Below the pieces are notes generated by a model. It searched no databases, was not told the DNA's origin, and worked only from the letters and a program-made list of their open reading frames with translations. A DNA stretch of 25,412 bases, taken from positions 1-25,412 of the forward strand of contig JAEWSZ010000154.1 in NCBI GenBank assembly GCA_023397905.1. The letters run 5' to 3'. Numbering within the stretch: position 1 is the stretch's first letter; each line of letters opens with the position of its first letter. Position numbers and translations under genes: made by a program. Positions 1 through 9,038 of the stretch are shown here, piece after piece. This DNA is from Bacillota bacterium (GTDB lineage Bacteria; Bacillota; Clostridia; Acetivibrionales; DSM-1351).

Positions 1-44
1 TATTTCAATTCAGCCATAAGAACCGCCCCCATAGTAACAAAAAT

Positions 45-1025
45 TTATATCAGATCATCCAGCTTCTCATCCTTGAAAGCCCCCAGCATGGCGGCGCCTA
101 CAATAATACCCGCATTGCCCATTTCGGCCATTTTAAACTCGGGTATATGTAGTTCCTTGCAGTAAATCCTTTCTCTCAAAAGATCAACCAGAGGATTTAC
201 AAGGCTATTCCCCAATTTACTGATAGGCCCGGCAATTATGACAACTTCAGGCATAAGGATATTTACAATATTGGCCAGCCCCTCCGCAAAATATATCAAG
301 TACTCGCCGCAGAGCTTCCTGGCATGTTCGTCACCGGCTTTTGCGGCCTCAAAAGCCGTAAGCTCGGTTATCTGATTGTTGCAGCAGCTCCTGAAGAGAT
401 TTGCAAGTATTGAATCAGGATATTCTTCAATAAGCTGTTTTGTCTGGCTTATAAGCGCCGAAGCGGAAGCATACTGCTCCCAGCAGCCCTTTCTCCCGCA
501 GGTGCACTGTCTTCCGTTAAAATCTATCACCATATGGCCAAACTCGGTGCCTCCGAAATTCAGGCCGTTGTATATGCAGCCCTCCATAATCATTCCGCCG
601 CCAATGCCCACTCCGACTTTAATAGTCAGCGAATTGCCGGTGCCGTATGCGGCTCCCAGCAAATATTCAGCAATAGCAACGCAATTGGCATCGTTTTCAA
701 CATATACGGGAATATTAAAATGCTTTTGTATTTCAAACCTCACCTTGGCATTGTTTAAATTCATGGTGTAGTTTTTCAGGACTATACCGAGTTCATTGTC
801 GGTAATGCCGGGACAGCCCACCCCGATATATCTGATGTGCTTGATCTCCATGTCCTCGTCGTCAAGGATTTTCTGGATCAGCCTGCACATATCCTCCATG
901 ATCTCTTCAAATTCACGGTCCTTGTTTGTTGGAACAGTATCCCTGCGTATTAGTTTCCCATTCTTGTCCAGTATTCCTGCTACAATATTTCTTACCCCGA
1001 GTTCAACACCAATACTATATTTCAT
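45..1025 (-). CDS. ROK family protein, glucokinase-like
   Basis: This 326-residue protein has the ROK (repressor/ORF/kinase) fold but no N-terminal helix-turn-helix, so it resembles the sugar-kinase branch, which phosphorylates glucose or related sugars in the cytosol. The ROK zinc site is visible as His164 with Cys174, Cys176 and Cys181 (CTCGRKGCWEQ), and the likely catalytic base is Asp112 in ENDAN. A glycine-rich VGVGIGGG segment lies at 137-144. The N-terminal phosphate-binding motif is unusual: families normally show DxGGT, here it reads ELGVR (residues 8-12), so ATP binding may be weakened. The ATG start follows GAGGCG about 8 nt upstream. It is separated from the upstream UPF0182 gene by a terminator and has its own AT-rich leader. 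Substrate cannot be told from sequence; a non-kinase ROK role is possible. Confidence 0.85.
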   Translation of the reverse strand: MKYSIGVELGVRNIVAGILDKNGKLIRRDTVPTNKDREFEEIMEDMCRLIQKILDDEDMEIKHIRYIGVGCPGITDNELGIVLKNYTMNLNNAKVRFEIQKHFNIPVYVENDANCVAIAEYLLGAAYGTGNSLTIKVGVGIGGGMIMEGCIYNGLNFGGTEFGHMVIDFNGRQCTCGRKGCWEQYASASALISQTKQLIEEYPDSILANLFRSCCNNQITELTAFEAAKAGDEHARKLCGEYLIYFAEGLANIVNILMPEVVIIAGPISKLGNSLVNPLVDLLRERIYCKELHIPEFKMAEMGNAGIIVGAAMLGAFKDEKLDDLI

Positions 1026-1224
1026 TTTTTATACGCCTCGTTTTTAATTTTATATTTCCTTAAAAGGTTATATAAATAAGCTTTCTTCTTCTTACTTAAT
1101 TATATATTAAACTCAAATTTATTTATAACCTCAAAATATCTGATATCCACCTGTTTAAGAGTATTAAAAGCATGAATATGCAATGTGGTCAGGAATATAA
1201 TGGCAATATCCCAATAGCTTATTT

Positions 1225-1253
1225 ATTCTATTACTTTTTAATTTATTTTACAA
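1225..1253 (-). promoter_or_regulatory. Candidate sigma-A promoter for the ROK gene (proximal)
   Basis: On the minus strand TTACAA (-35, 1248-1253) and TAGAAT (-10, 1225-1230) are separated by 17 nt. Transcripts would carry a leader of about 190 nt. The region is very AT-rich, so chance matches are possible. Confidence 0.4.
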
Positions 1254-1292
1254 TATAATTTTTCATATAAAATTTCTATTGCACAAGATAGT

Positions 1293-1320
1293 ATTATATA
1301 CATTTTTAATAAATTGGCAA
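1293..1320 (-). promoter_or_regulatory. Candidate sigma-A promoter for the ROK gene (distal)
   Basis: On the minus strand TTGCCA (-35, 1315-1320) and TATAAT (-10, 1293-1298) are separated by 16 nt. This is the better -10 of the two candidates in the 460-nt gene-free interval 1026-1485. Apart from these promoters and the terminator at 1382-1419, I see only AT-rich sequence in that interval. Confidence 0.5.
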
Positions 1321-1381
1321 CAATTTTTTCACAGATTGGACACATTTATAGTATAGGTACAAGTAACTTTTTTATTAAAGC

Positions 1382-1419
1382 AAAAAATGGATAGCTCCCT
1401 GAAAAAGGAGATATCCATT
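1382..1419 (-). terminator. Intrinsic terminator after the UPF0182 gene
   Basis: The arms AATGGATAgCTCC (1386-1398) and GGAGaTATCCATT (1407-1419) pair with one mismatch around an 8-nt loop. On the minus strand the stem is followed directly by a run of six T. It lies about 65 nt beyond the UPF0182 stop codon and separates that gene from the ROK gene. Confidence 0.85.
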
Positions 1420-1485
1420 CAATTGCAGTACTAGCGCTCAAATGAGACATTTCAGCAATGGTATTTTATTATTAATTTTAAATAA

Positions 1486-4320
1486 TTATTTTCTGAGGCT
1501 GTCGATAAGATCCTTTATATCCTGGGATTGTTTCATCAAATCATCCAGTTTTTTCTGGAGCTCATCCAGCTTTGCCTGATCGACCTGTTGATTTCCAGGC
1601 GGAGTTGCCGTCTCTCCGGGCTGCTGTACGGCCGGCGGCTCGGTATCACCGTTCTGGTCCACAGTTGGCGGCTTGTTTCCGGAAGGCTTTAGACCTCCGC
1701 TGAACAGATTATTCAGCGCTTCATCCAGATTATTTCCTATACCGTGTTTAAAATCCGCTCCCTGCTGGTAGCCCACAACCACCTTTTTCACCTGGGGTAT
1801 GGACGAGGTGCTGTTGGATTGGATATAAATCGGTTCTACGTATAGCACACTGTTTTCAATAGGTATGACAAGCAGACTCCCCTTAAACACCCTTGAGCTT
1901 CCCTGGCCCCAAAGCGTGAGGTTTTCAGATATCTCACTTATCTGGTTTATGTTTACCTCAACCTGATCGGGCCCCAGTATATTGGTATTTTTAGGGAAAT
2001 TAAACAATATCATTTTGCCATAGTCATCCTTTGAATTTCTCACAGCCAGCCACGAAATCATATTGTGTTTCTCTCCCGATGGGGTAAAGGGCCTCATCAA
2101 TATGAGCTCTTCGTCCTTTCCCAGTTCATCCGGCAGCTTGACCATGTTGTAATAGGCATCGATTTCCTTGACTCCCCCGGGATTTTGCGCATCCGGATAT
2201 TTCGCAATACTCCACTCATCGTTGTTTGTGTAGAATATTGAAATATTCTCCTGCTGCTTGTCGGGATCCAGGTGATATTTTTTCAGTATTTCTGTCTGAA
2301 TCTTAAACAGGGTTTCCGGATATCTCATATGAGTGGCAATATCATCAGGCAGGGGATCCTTGGAAAATACTCCGGGATATACTTTGGCGTATGCCTGTAT
2401 GATTGGGTCACTGGGATCAATAATATAATATTTGACGGTCCCGTCATATGCATCCACAGTGATCTTTACCGAATTTCTGATATAGTTTATTCCGTTCAGA
2501 GACTGCAGGTCGCTTTCACTGCTGTCCGTATAGAAGGTCTGGGCATAGGGATAATTACCTGACAGCGAATAAGCATCCAGCACCCATACAAGCCTGCCGT
2601 CGGAAGTGATGGTAATTGCGGGATCGCTGTCCACTTTCAGGAAAGGCACGCCTTTCTGGGCCCTTTCCACCACATTTCTGTTCAGCAGGATCTGGGAATC
2701 GGAGGTTATGTTGCTGGAAACCAGAAGGTTTGCATCCATGTAATTCAGCGATAACAGTATTCTGTTCAGGAAGCTCATTCTGATCTTTCCCGCGTCTTTT
2801 GCATCAAAATAGTTGACGGTTGTTCCGTCATAGTCTATTTCAGGCTCCTTGCCGGCGTCTTTGGGATTGACTATGACATAGTTGTTTGTGAGCTCACCGT
2901 AATAAATCCTCGGCTCCTTTATATTCAGTGTCGTCTTGTCAACTGTATCCATCTTTAGACCGCTGAGCAGGAATTCCACCTGTCCCTGCGAGGTGAGCTT
3001 ATTTATTGGGTTTACTACCACACCGTAGCCATGGGTATATTTGAAGGTCTTGTTTACAAAGTTCTGGTTCTGCAGAAAGCCTGAATTTATTTCCCTTGCG
3101 GAGATAAACACCGGTATCTCTTTGCCGTTGACCTTATAGTTCAGAATATCCCCGTTTGTAAAAGTATAAAAATTCGCATTGCTCTGGAGCTGCTTGTTGC
3201 TGTTCAGGGTAGGGGCATAGTCCACAACACGTATATTGTCAATTGTATTTCTGTTGTTCTGAAGAGTATCTGCAGTCAATTCCTTAACGGTGCTGAAATC
3301 ATAGGGCTGTATTTTATCCAGGCCGAAAGCCGCCCTGGTTTCATGCATGTTGTCTTTAATATAGGACTTTTCAAATTCATATTCATTGGGCTTGACAAAT
3401 ACCGTCTGAATAATCCCGGAAGCCAGAGTTACCAGAATGAATATGGCCGGATACACCGCTATGGTAATGGCCGCTTTTTTCAGCTTTCCCTTCCACATGA
3501 AGAAGCCGGCGATAAGAACAATTGCCAGGACTATTATGGGGGCAACCGTATAGAACTTAATCCATATGTTTGTGTTTGAGTATCCGGCTCCGTTCAGGTT
3601 GTACCTTGTAAAGGAAGTATACAGCAGAGACTCTCTCTGGAATTTATAGGAAACCGTTTTAAGAACAAAGAATATGGCTATATTTATGAGGTTGTGCCGA
3701 AGTATGGTCTTGTCTTTCAGTTCATTAAAGGAAAAATTGTTGTTCAAGGCGGTTAAAAGTACCAGTATATAATATGCCGCCGAGTATATGACAACGAACA
3801 GCCACATATTGGATATAAAGTCCAGCAGCGACATGTAAAAGGGCCTCTGGAACATATAATAACCAATATCCTGCCCGAACTGAGGATCCACCCTGCCGAA
3901 CTCCACGGAATTCATAAAAAGCAGCGCTTTATTGAAAAAGAAATTCCTTGTCATAAATGCGCCTGCAATTCCTATTAGAAGGGCCAGAGGAACGTTTATA
4001 AGCCTCCTGCGTTCCAGGTTGTTGCTGGCAAAGTATTTTTTCAGATTTTTTATTATGGATAAATTTGAAATAAATATAAACAAGCTGATGACAATAAAAC
4101 TCAACAGGAAAAATATAACCTTGTACGACAGGTTTGTCGTGTATACGGTGCTGTAGTCCGACTGATGGTTGAGCTCCTTCAGCTGGATTATCTGCATGTA
4201 TATGGAACTGCCGAAAATCGCAGCAATTGCTGCGATTATTAGAATGGCAATTACAACAAAGCCTCCCCTGAACCTTTTTTTATTTTTCTTGCTATTTTCC
4301 TTATAATAATCGTAATCCAT
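1486..4320 (-). CDS. UPF0182 family large membrane protein
   Basis: About 944 residues. Seven hydrophobic segments occupy the first third (roughly residues 21-43, 68-90, 108-125, 171-192, 210-225, 258-276 and 283-305). A long, probably extracytoplasmic domain follows (about 310-870). The tail is a Pro/Gln/Thr-rich linker and a short charged coiled coil (KLDELQKKLDDLMKQSQDI). This architecture and the NDEWSIAKYP and AVRNSKDDYGK region fit UPF0182, a family of unknown function in Firmicutes, Actinobacteria and cyanobacteria. I place the start at the ATG ending at 4320 because GGAGGAG lies 8 nt before it. An in-frame ATG at 4338 would encode that ribosome-binding site, though it too is preceded by AAGGGGG. 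It follows ftsY by some 33 nt, so co-transcription with smc-ftsY is likely, and a targeting link to FtsY is only inference. Confidence 0.88.
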   Translation of the reverse strand: MDYDYYKENSKKNKKRFRGGFVVIAILIIAAIAAIFGSSIYMQIIQLKELNHQSDYSTVYTTNLSYKVIFFLLSFIVISLFIFISNLSIIKNLKKYFASNNLERRRLINVPLALLIGIAGAFMTRNFFFNKALLFMNSVEFGRVDPQFGQDIGYYMFQRPFYMSLLDFISNMWLFVVIYSAAYYILVLLTALNNNFSFNELKDKTILRHNLINIAIFFVLKTVSYKFQRESLLYTSFTRYNLNGAGYSNTNIWIKFYTVAPIIVLAIVLIAGFFMWKGKLKKAAITIAVYPAIFILVTLASGIIQTVFVKPNEYEFEKSYIKDNMHETRAAFGLDKIQPYDFSTVKELTADTLQNNRNTIDNIRVVDYAPTLNSNKQLQSNANFYTFTNGDILNYKVNGKEIPVFISAREINSGFLQNQNFVNKTFKYTHGYGVVVNPINKLTSQGQVEFLLSGLKMDTVDKTTLNIKEPRIYYGELTNNYVIVNPKDAGKEPEIDYDGTTVNYFDAKDAGKIRMSFLNRILLSLNYMDANLLVSSNITSDSQILLNRNVVERAQKGVPFLKVDSDPAITITSDGRLVWVLDAYSLSGNYPYAQTFYTDSSESDLQSLNGINYIRNSVKITVDAYDGTVKYYIIDPSDPIIQAYAKVYPGVFSKDPLPDDIATHMRYPETLFKIQTEILKKYHLDPDKQQENISIFYTNNDEWSIAKYPDAQNPGGVKEIDAYYNMVKLPDELGKDEELILMRPFTPSGEKHNMISWLAVRNSKDDYGKMILFNFPKNTNILGPDQVEVNINQISEISENLTLWGQGSSRVFKGSLLVIPIENSVLYVEPIYIQSNSTSSIPQVKKVVVGYQQGADFKHGIGNNLDEALNNLFSGGLKPSGNKPPTVDQNGDTEPPAVQQPGETATPPGNQQVDQAKLDELQKKLDDLMKQSQDIKDLIDSLRK

Positions 4321-4353
4321 TACCTTTTCTCCTCCCATAAAAACCCCCTTAAC

Positions 4354-5262
4354 TTATGAAAATAGTGCTTCTACAAATTCTTCCGGATCAAATTCCTGCA
4401 AATCGTCTATCTGCTCGCCCACACCTATGAGTTTAACAGGAATATCCAGCTCCGACTTTATTGCAACAACGATTCCGCCTTTTGCAGTGCCGTCCAGCTT
4501 GGTCAGCACTATTCCGGTTATGTCTGCGGATTCGCTGAAGGTTTTGGCCTGTGAAATTGCGTTCTGGCCAGTTGTTGCGTCCAGCACCAGCAGCGTCTCC
4601 CTGTCCGCTCCGGGAAGCTCCCTGTCCAGGACCCTGGACAGTTTTTTCAGCTCTTCCATGAGATTTTTCTTGGTGTGCAGCCTGCCCGCCGTATCGCAGA
4701 TGAGCAGGTCCGCCTTCCTGGATTTTGCCGCCTGGACGGCATCGTATATGACAGCCGCCGGATCGGAGCCCTCTTTTTGCATGATTATCTCTGTGCCGAC
4801 TCTTTCGGCCCATATCTCCAGCTGGTCTATGGCGGCGGCTCTGAAGGTGTCGCCGGCCGCCAGCAGAACCTTTTTGCCCTGCTTTTTATAGAGATTTGCT
4901 ATTTTGCCTATGGATGTAGTTTTACCGACGCCGTTCACACCTATGACTATTATGACGGCCGGCTTGGTTTCCAGCTTTAATCTATTTCCGCCCTTCTCCA
5001 GTATCTCTCTCAGTTCTTCCTTCAGCAAGCCTTTTACCTGCATGGGATCGGTTATTTTCCCTTCGCGCACCTTGAGCTTCAGATCTGCTGTTATCTTCAT
5101 GGTGGTTTCTATTCCGAGATCCGAAGTGACAAGTATTTCTTCCAGCTCGTCAAACAGCTCGTCATCCACCTTTCCAAAGGAAACCAGCACCTGGTCTATC
5201 TTTTCAGTTATACTTTTTCTTGTTTTGGTCAATCCTTCTTTAAGTCTGTCAAAAAAGCCCAT
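4354..5262 (-). CDS. ftsY: Signal recognition particle receptor FtsY
   Basis: This 302-residue SRP-type GTPase docks SRP-ribosome complexes at the membrane. It consists of the N domain (about 1-95) and G domain with no long acidic A domain, as usual in Clostridia. Visible motifs are G1 GVNGVGKTT (108-116), DTFRAAAIDQL (138-148), G3 DTAGR (190-194) and G4 TKLDG (254-258). The ATG is preceded by GGAGG at 5 nt spacing. It follows smc after about 30 nt, the conserved smc-ftsY order of Firmicutes, and is followed closely by the UPF0182 gene. No defects are seen. Confidence 0.97.
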   Translation of the reverse strand: MGFFDRLKEGLTKTRKSITEKIDQVLVSFGKVDDELFDELEEILVTSDLGIETTMKITADLKLKVREGKITDPMQVKGLLKEELREILEKGGNRLKLETKPAVIIVIGVNGVGKTTSIGKIANLYKKQGKKVLLAAGDTFRAAAIDQLEIWAERVGTEIIMQKEGSDPAAVIYDAVQAAKSRKADLLICDTAGRLHTKKNLMEELKKLSRVLDRELPGADRETLLVLDATTGQNAISQAKTFSESADITGIVLTKLDGTAKGGIVVAIKSELDIPVKLIGVGEQIDDLQEFDPEEFVEALFS

Positions 5263-5292
5263 TTTCCCTCCGAGTTTGTTTTATTATTTGGC

Positions 5293-6213
5293 CTAGCTTG
5301 CCATTTCACCCATTTTCATGGATACCACCTTTGATACTCCATGCTCCTGCATTGTTACGCCATACATGGTATCGGCGGCCTCCATGGTTCCCTTACGGTG
5401 AGTGACCATGATAAACTGGGTGTTCTGCGAGAATTTTTTCAGATATTCTCCGAATCTGTATACATTTGCATCGTCCAGGGCCGCTTCGATCTCGTCCAGC
5501 AGGCAAAAGGGCGTGGGCTTCATCCTCAGTATGGCAAACAGAAGTGCGATTGCCGTAAATGCCCGCTCTCCGCCTGACAGCAGCATCATATTCTGCAGCT
5601 TTTTTCCCGGCGGCTGGACTTCTATCTCAATACCGCTCTCAAGGACATTTTCCCGGTCGGATATGATCAGCTCCGCCCTTCCGCCGCCGAACAGCTCCCG
5701 GTACACAATCCCAAAGTTCTCATTTATAAGCGTGAACTGCTCGATAAACTGCTTTTTCATTATCTGCAGCATTTCGGCAATTATTTTGTGAAGCTTGTCC
5801 TTTGCCTGTTCCATGTCATTTTTCTGGACGGACATAAACTCAAACCGCTCTTTTGTTTTAATATAATCGTCTATGGCCGAAACATTTACCGGCCCCAGCA
5901 TTTTTATCTGGGCCCTGTAATCGTTAATGGTCTTCTGGGCCTGGGGTATGCTTTGGATCTCCTTTTTGAGCTCCAGCGCATTTGAATAGGTCAGTTCATA
6001 CTCATCCCACATTCTGTCCTGGATGGACTTCATTTCCGTTTCGGCCCTGGTGTTTTTCACATCTATCCGGTTGTACTCCTCCTGCAGCAGCAGTATGGTC
6101 TTGTTGGAAGCATTGAGTTTTTCAATAAAGTCTGAGGATTCTTCCTCCAGAACCCGCTTCTCCTCCACCAGCCTGTCTATTTCAAAAGTCTTGCCTGTTT
6201 TTTCTTCCTGCAA
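5293..6213 (-). CDS. smc: Chromosome segregation protein SMC, C-terminal part (split by amber codon)
   Basis: This is the distal part of smc, in the same frame as the N-terminal part and separated from it by a single TAG at 6253-6255. Open frame continues from 6252. The first usable start is a TTG at 6211-6213 without a convincing ribosome-binding site. It carries the end of the C-terminal coiled coil and the second half of the ATPase head. Counting from that TTG, the ABC signature LLSGGERA is at 211-218, Walker B FCLLDEIEAALDD at 236-248 and the switch His at 272. It cannot form an ATPase head alone; it needs the Walker A half made from 6253-8865. The natural stop at 5293-5295 is itself TAG. 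The two parts plus 13 intervening codons add up to about 1,190 residues, the normal SMC length. Confidence 0.9.
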   Translation of the reverse strand: MQEEKTGKTFEIDRLVEEKRVLEEESSDFIEKLNASNKTILLLQEEYNRIDVKNTRAETEMKSIQDRMWDEYELTYSNALELKKEIQSIPQAQKTINDYRAQIKMLGPVNVSAIDDYIKTKERFEFMSVQKNDMEQAKDKLHKIIAEMLQIMKKQFIEQFTLINENFGIVYRELFGGGRAELIISDRENVLESGIEIEVQPPGKKLQNMMLLSGGERAFTAIALLFAILRMKPTPFCLLDEIEAALDDANVYRFGEYLKKFSQNTQFIMVTHRKGTMEAADTMYGVTMQEHGVSKVVSMKMGEMAS

Positions 6214-6252
6214 ACCTTTTATTTCATTTTCAAGGCCTTCTATGGACTGTTT

Positions 6253-8865
6253 CTAGGAAGCGATCTCGTCAACAGACCTGTTTTTCTCGCTTTCCTTCCT
6301 GGCCACGCTTTTGTGTATGGACTCTTTCTCCGACCTGATCCGGTCCAGGTGTTCTTTTGCACTCTGGAGACTTTCAACGATGGAATTCACTGATATTTTA
6401 AAGTCTGTGATTTCCTCGTGCAGTTCATCTCTTGCAGTCTGGTCGGATTTATATTTTTCCTGGTGCTCGGCAATTATGGCCTTTGTCTGGGTAATATCCT
6501 GTTCTATTGCCTCCAGCTCGTCCTCATATTTTTTCTGCTCCAGGGCGGTTTCCTGTTCCTGTTTGGCAATCTGGGCCTTTTCATCATTCAGCATTCCGAT
6601 TCTGGCATCAGTCTTTTTGATATTGTCCTCTATCATGGCCAGATGATTTTCGTCTCTGGTCTTCACAAGCTCGCTGTCCCTGAGTTTGGAGCTTTCCACG
6701 TTGTATTCGGCCTCTATTTCCGAAAGCATATTCCTCACTTCGGAAAGCTTGCCGCTTATGGTGATCTCATCCTTTTTAAGCGCTTCTACGGCCTGTTCCA
6801 GCTCTGAAATTTCCCTGCTCCGGCTCAAAATACCGGAACTCCTGTGATCGCTGCTGCCTCCCGACATGGAGCCGCTGGTGCTCAATATATCCCCCTCCAG
6901 AGTGACGATCCTGAAGGAATAGCCGAATTTCCTGGCAATGGAGATACCTGCGTCGAGATTTTCCACCACCGCGACACGTCCCAGCAGATTTAATACCACT
7001 CCATTGTATTTTGCGTTGCAGGTCACAAGATCAGAGGCCAGCCCGCAAAAGCCGCTGAAGCTCTCAAGCCTGTGAAGGGTATTGTCGTCCAGGCGTTTTC
7101 CGTTTACGGCTGTAATGGGCAAAAATGTGGCTCTGCCCATTTTATTTTTCTTCAGGAACTCTATGGCCTTTTTTGCATCCTCTTCCGTGGAGGCGACGAT
7201 ATTCTGGAGAGCACTGCCCAGAGTCATTTCTATGGCGGTCTCATATTTTTTATCAACGGTCAGAAGCTGCGCCACCGTTCCGTGTATTCCGCTTCCGAAG
7301 TCGGAGGACGCCTGGCAGGCGTGCATTATTTCCTTAACGCTCCTGCTGTAGCCCTCCATACTCTTTTCCATATCCTTCAGGAGGCGCTGTCGCGAGCTCT
7401 TGACCTGGATATCCGTTTTAACAGCGGCATACTGTTTTTCAAATTCCTGAAAACTGCTTTGAAGCTCGTTCTTTTCAGTGGTAAGCTCCCGCATTTTTTC
7501 AGTGGAATGCTTTATGAGCAGAACGGTATTTCTTATACTCTCGGACAGGTCTTCCTTCTTCATGTTGTCCTTGTCCTTTTCCAGCTTCAGGGTATAAATC
7601 TCCGTTCCGATGGAATTCTGCCTTTTCTTTAAATTTTCAATATGGTTCTTGATATTGTTGATCTGCGTCCTCTTGTCGGACTGAATATCAAGCTTATCCA
7701 TTATACCTGATTTTAAAAGCTCTATCTGCCTTTCGCTCTCGCTCAGGGTCGAGATGATCGAATCCAGCTCCGACTGGTATTTTTCAAGTTTTTTGGAAAA
7801 GTCGTCATACTGGCCGTTTAAATAGTCTATTTTACTCTGACGGGTTTTCTCCTCTGCGGACAACGATTCGGTCCTTGAATTGATCTCGGCCGTTTCCTCC
7901 TCCAGACGCTTGATATTCTGCTCCAGACTGTTTATTTTTTCATTGTTCAGATTTATCTCCGAACTGTTCTTTTCAAGATTTGTTTCTATTATGTAAAATC
8001 TGTCCCTGGACTCGTTTATTTTTTCCTCCAGGGTCTTGAGCATTTCGGTCTTTTGCTGGTTTTGTGCCGTAATATTGCGGAGTTTCCGCTCTTCGGCCTC
8101 GATGTTGTCCTTTATATCCTTGAATTGCTCTTCATACTCCTTGATTTTTTCCTTGAATTTGTCTATGCTGTCCAGATATACGTTAATCTCCAGCTCTTTT
8201 AAGCTTTCCCTCAGAGACAGATATTTTTTCGCGGCTTCGGACTGCTCTCTCAAGGGTTCGATCTGGGCTTCCAGCTCATTTATAATATCATTGATGCGAA
8301 CCAGGTTCTGCTCCGTAAGATCCAGCTTTCTTTCAGCTTCCTGCTTCCTCACCTTGTATTTCATGATTCCCGAGGCTTCTTCGAAAATATGCCTTCTGTC
8401 CTCGGATTTTGAACTGAGGATCTCATCAACACGGCCCTGTCCGATGATGGAATATCCGTCCCTGCCTATTCCCGTATCCAGAAACAGCTCATGAATATCT
8501 TTAAGACGACATGACGTCTTATTTATATAATATTCACTTTCACCCGAACGGTAGACTCTTCTGGTTATGGTAACTTCGCTGTAGGAGACAGGAAGATAAT
8601 TGTCCGAATTGTCAATTGTCAGTGAAACCTCCGCATATCCTACGGACTTTCTGTGTTCGGTGCCTGCGAATATTATATCCTCCATCTTGCTCCCGCGAAG
8701 GGTCTTGGCGCTCTGTTCCCCCAAAACCCATCTGACAGCATCGCCAATATTGCTTTTACCGCTTCCGTTGGGACCTACAACAGCTGTAATGCCCGCTGTA
8801 AAATCAAGAGATATTTTATCTGCAAACGATTTAAACCCCTGTATTTCCAGTCTTTTAAGATACAT
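6253..8865 (-). CDS. smc: Chromosome segregation protein SMC, N-terminal part ending at in-frame amber
   Basis: This 870-residue product holds Walker A GPNGSGKS (31-38), the first coiled coil, the hinge (about 500-670, with GSGIHGTVAQLL and GGSSDHRSSG) and the first portion of the returning coiled coil. Translation ends at TAG 6253-6255, after the residues DEIAS. The coding frame then continues unchanged through the C-terminal head. SMC is the condensin ATPase that organises and segregates chromosomes with ScpA/ScpB. Without the C-terminal head this fragment cannot complete the ATP sandwich. The ATG is preceded by GGGGTGGGGA. Explanations are a nonsense mutation (CAG to TAG is one transition), amber suppression or readthrough, or a sequence error. 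A split-gene product is less likely because the break is inside a coiled coil and the second part lacks a good start. Confidence 0.92.
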   Translation of the reverse strand: MYLKRLEIQGFKSFADKISLDFTAGITAVVGPNGSGKSNIGDAVRWVLGEQSAKTLRGSKMEDIIFAGTEHRKSVGYAEVSLTIDNSDNYLPVSYSEVTITRRVYRSGESEYYINKTSCRLKDIHELFLDTGIGRDGYSIIGQGRVDEILSSKSEDRRHIFEEASGIMKYKVRKQEAERKLDLTEQNLVRINDIINELEAQIEPLREQSEAAKKYLSLRESLKELEINVYLDSIDKFKEKIKEYEEQFKDIKDNIEAEERKLRNITAQNQQKTEMLKTLEEKINESRDRFYIIETNLEKNSSEINLNNEKINSLEQNIKRLEEETAEINSRTESLSAEEKTRQSKIDYLNGQYDDFSKKLEKYQSELDSIISTLSESERQIELLKSGIMDKLDIQSDKRTQINNIKNHIENLKKRQNSIGTEIYTLKLEKDKDNMKKEDLSESIRNTVLLIKHSTEKMRELTTEKNELQSSFQEFEKQYAAVKTDIQVKSSRQRLLKDMEKSMEGYSRSVKEIMHACQASSDFGSGIHGTVAQLLTVDKKYETAIEMTLGSALQNIVASTEEDAKKAIEFLKKNKMGRATFLPITAVNGKRLDDNTLHRLESFSGFCGLASDLVTCNAKYNGVVLNLLGRVAVVENLDAGISIARKFGYSFRIVTLEGDILSTSGSMSGGSSDHRSSGILSRSREISELEQAVEALKKDEITISGKLSEVRNMLSEIEAEYNVESSKLRDSELVKTRDENHLAMIEDNIKKTDARIGMLNDEKAQIAKQEQETALEQKKYEDELEAIEQDITQTKAIIAEHQEKYKSDQTARDELHEEITDFKISVNSIVESLQSAKEHLDRIRSEKESIHKSVARKESEKNRSVDEIAS

Positions 8866-8877
8866 TCCCCACCCCGG

Positions 8878-8894
8878 TCAATTAAATTAATTGA
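8878..8894. promoter_or_regulatory. Short AT-rich palindrome before smc
   Basis: TCAATTA-AAT-TAATTGA is a perfect 7-3-7 inverted repeat ending about 12 nt upstream of the smc start codon, just before its ribosome-binding site. It could be an operator or chance in an AT-rich spacer; no regulator is recognised. Confidence 0.25.
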
Positions 8895-8978
8895 TCTTTA
8901 AAAATCTTTTTTAAAATCTGGTTAAATTTTAGCATACTTTAAAATTTATTGGAAGATACTGTACTCCCAATTTACTGT

Positions 8979-9000
8979 CAGGCGGAAGCCTTTCCGCCTG
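8979..9000 (-). terminator. Hairpin after the aldo/keto reductase gene
   Basis: CAGGCGGAA and TTCCGCCTG form a perfect 9-bp stem with a 4-nt loop, about 40 nt past the stop codon of the aldo/keto reductase gene. There is no T run after it on the minus strand, so it may be a terminator of low efficiency or a 3'-end stabiliser. Confidence 0.5.
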
Positions 9001-9038
9001 TAATATACATTATACGAAAAAAGGTATCCGAAAGTTTG

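Noticed and set aside
1..18. Possible start of another minus-strand gene (ATG ending at 18 with GGGGGCGG upstream)
   Set aside because: Only six codons are in the window; nothing can be said about the product.
7072..7632. Long plus-strand open frame opposite smc
   Set aside because: It is antisense to the conserved SMC coding sequence, with no motif or ribosome-binding site; a shadow frame. The same applies to plus-strand frames opposite ftsY, fabD, fabF, rnc and plsX.
5293..8865. Programmed frameshift in smc
   Set aside because: Both parts are in the same frame with a TAG between them and no slippery heptamer was seen; the break is a stop codon, not a frame change.
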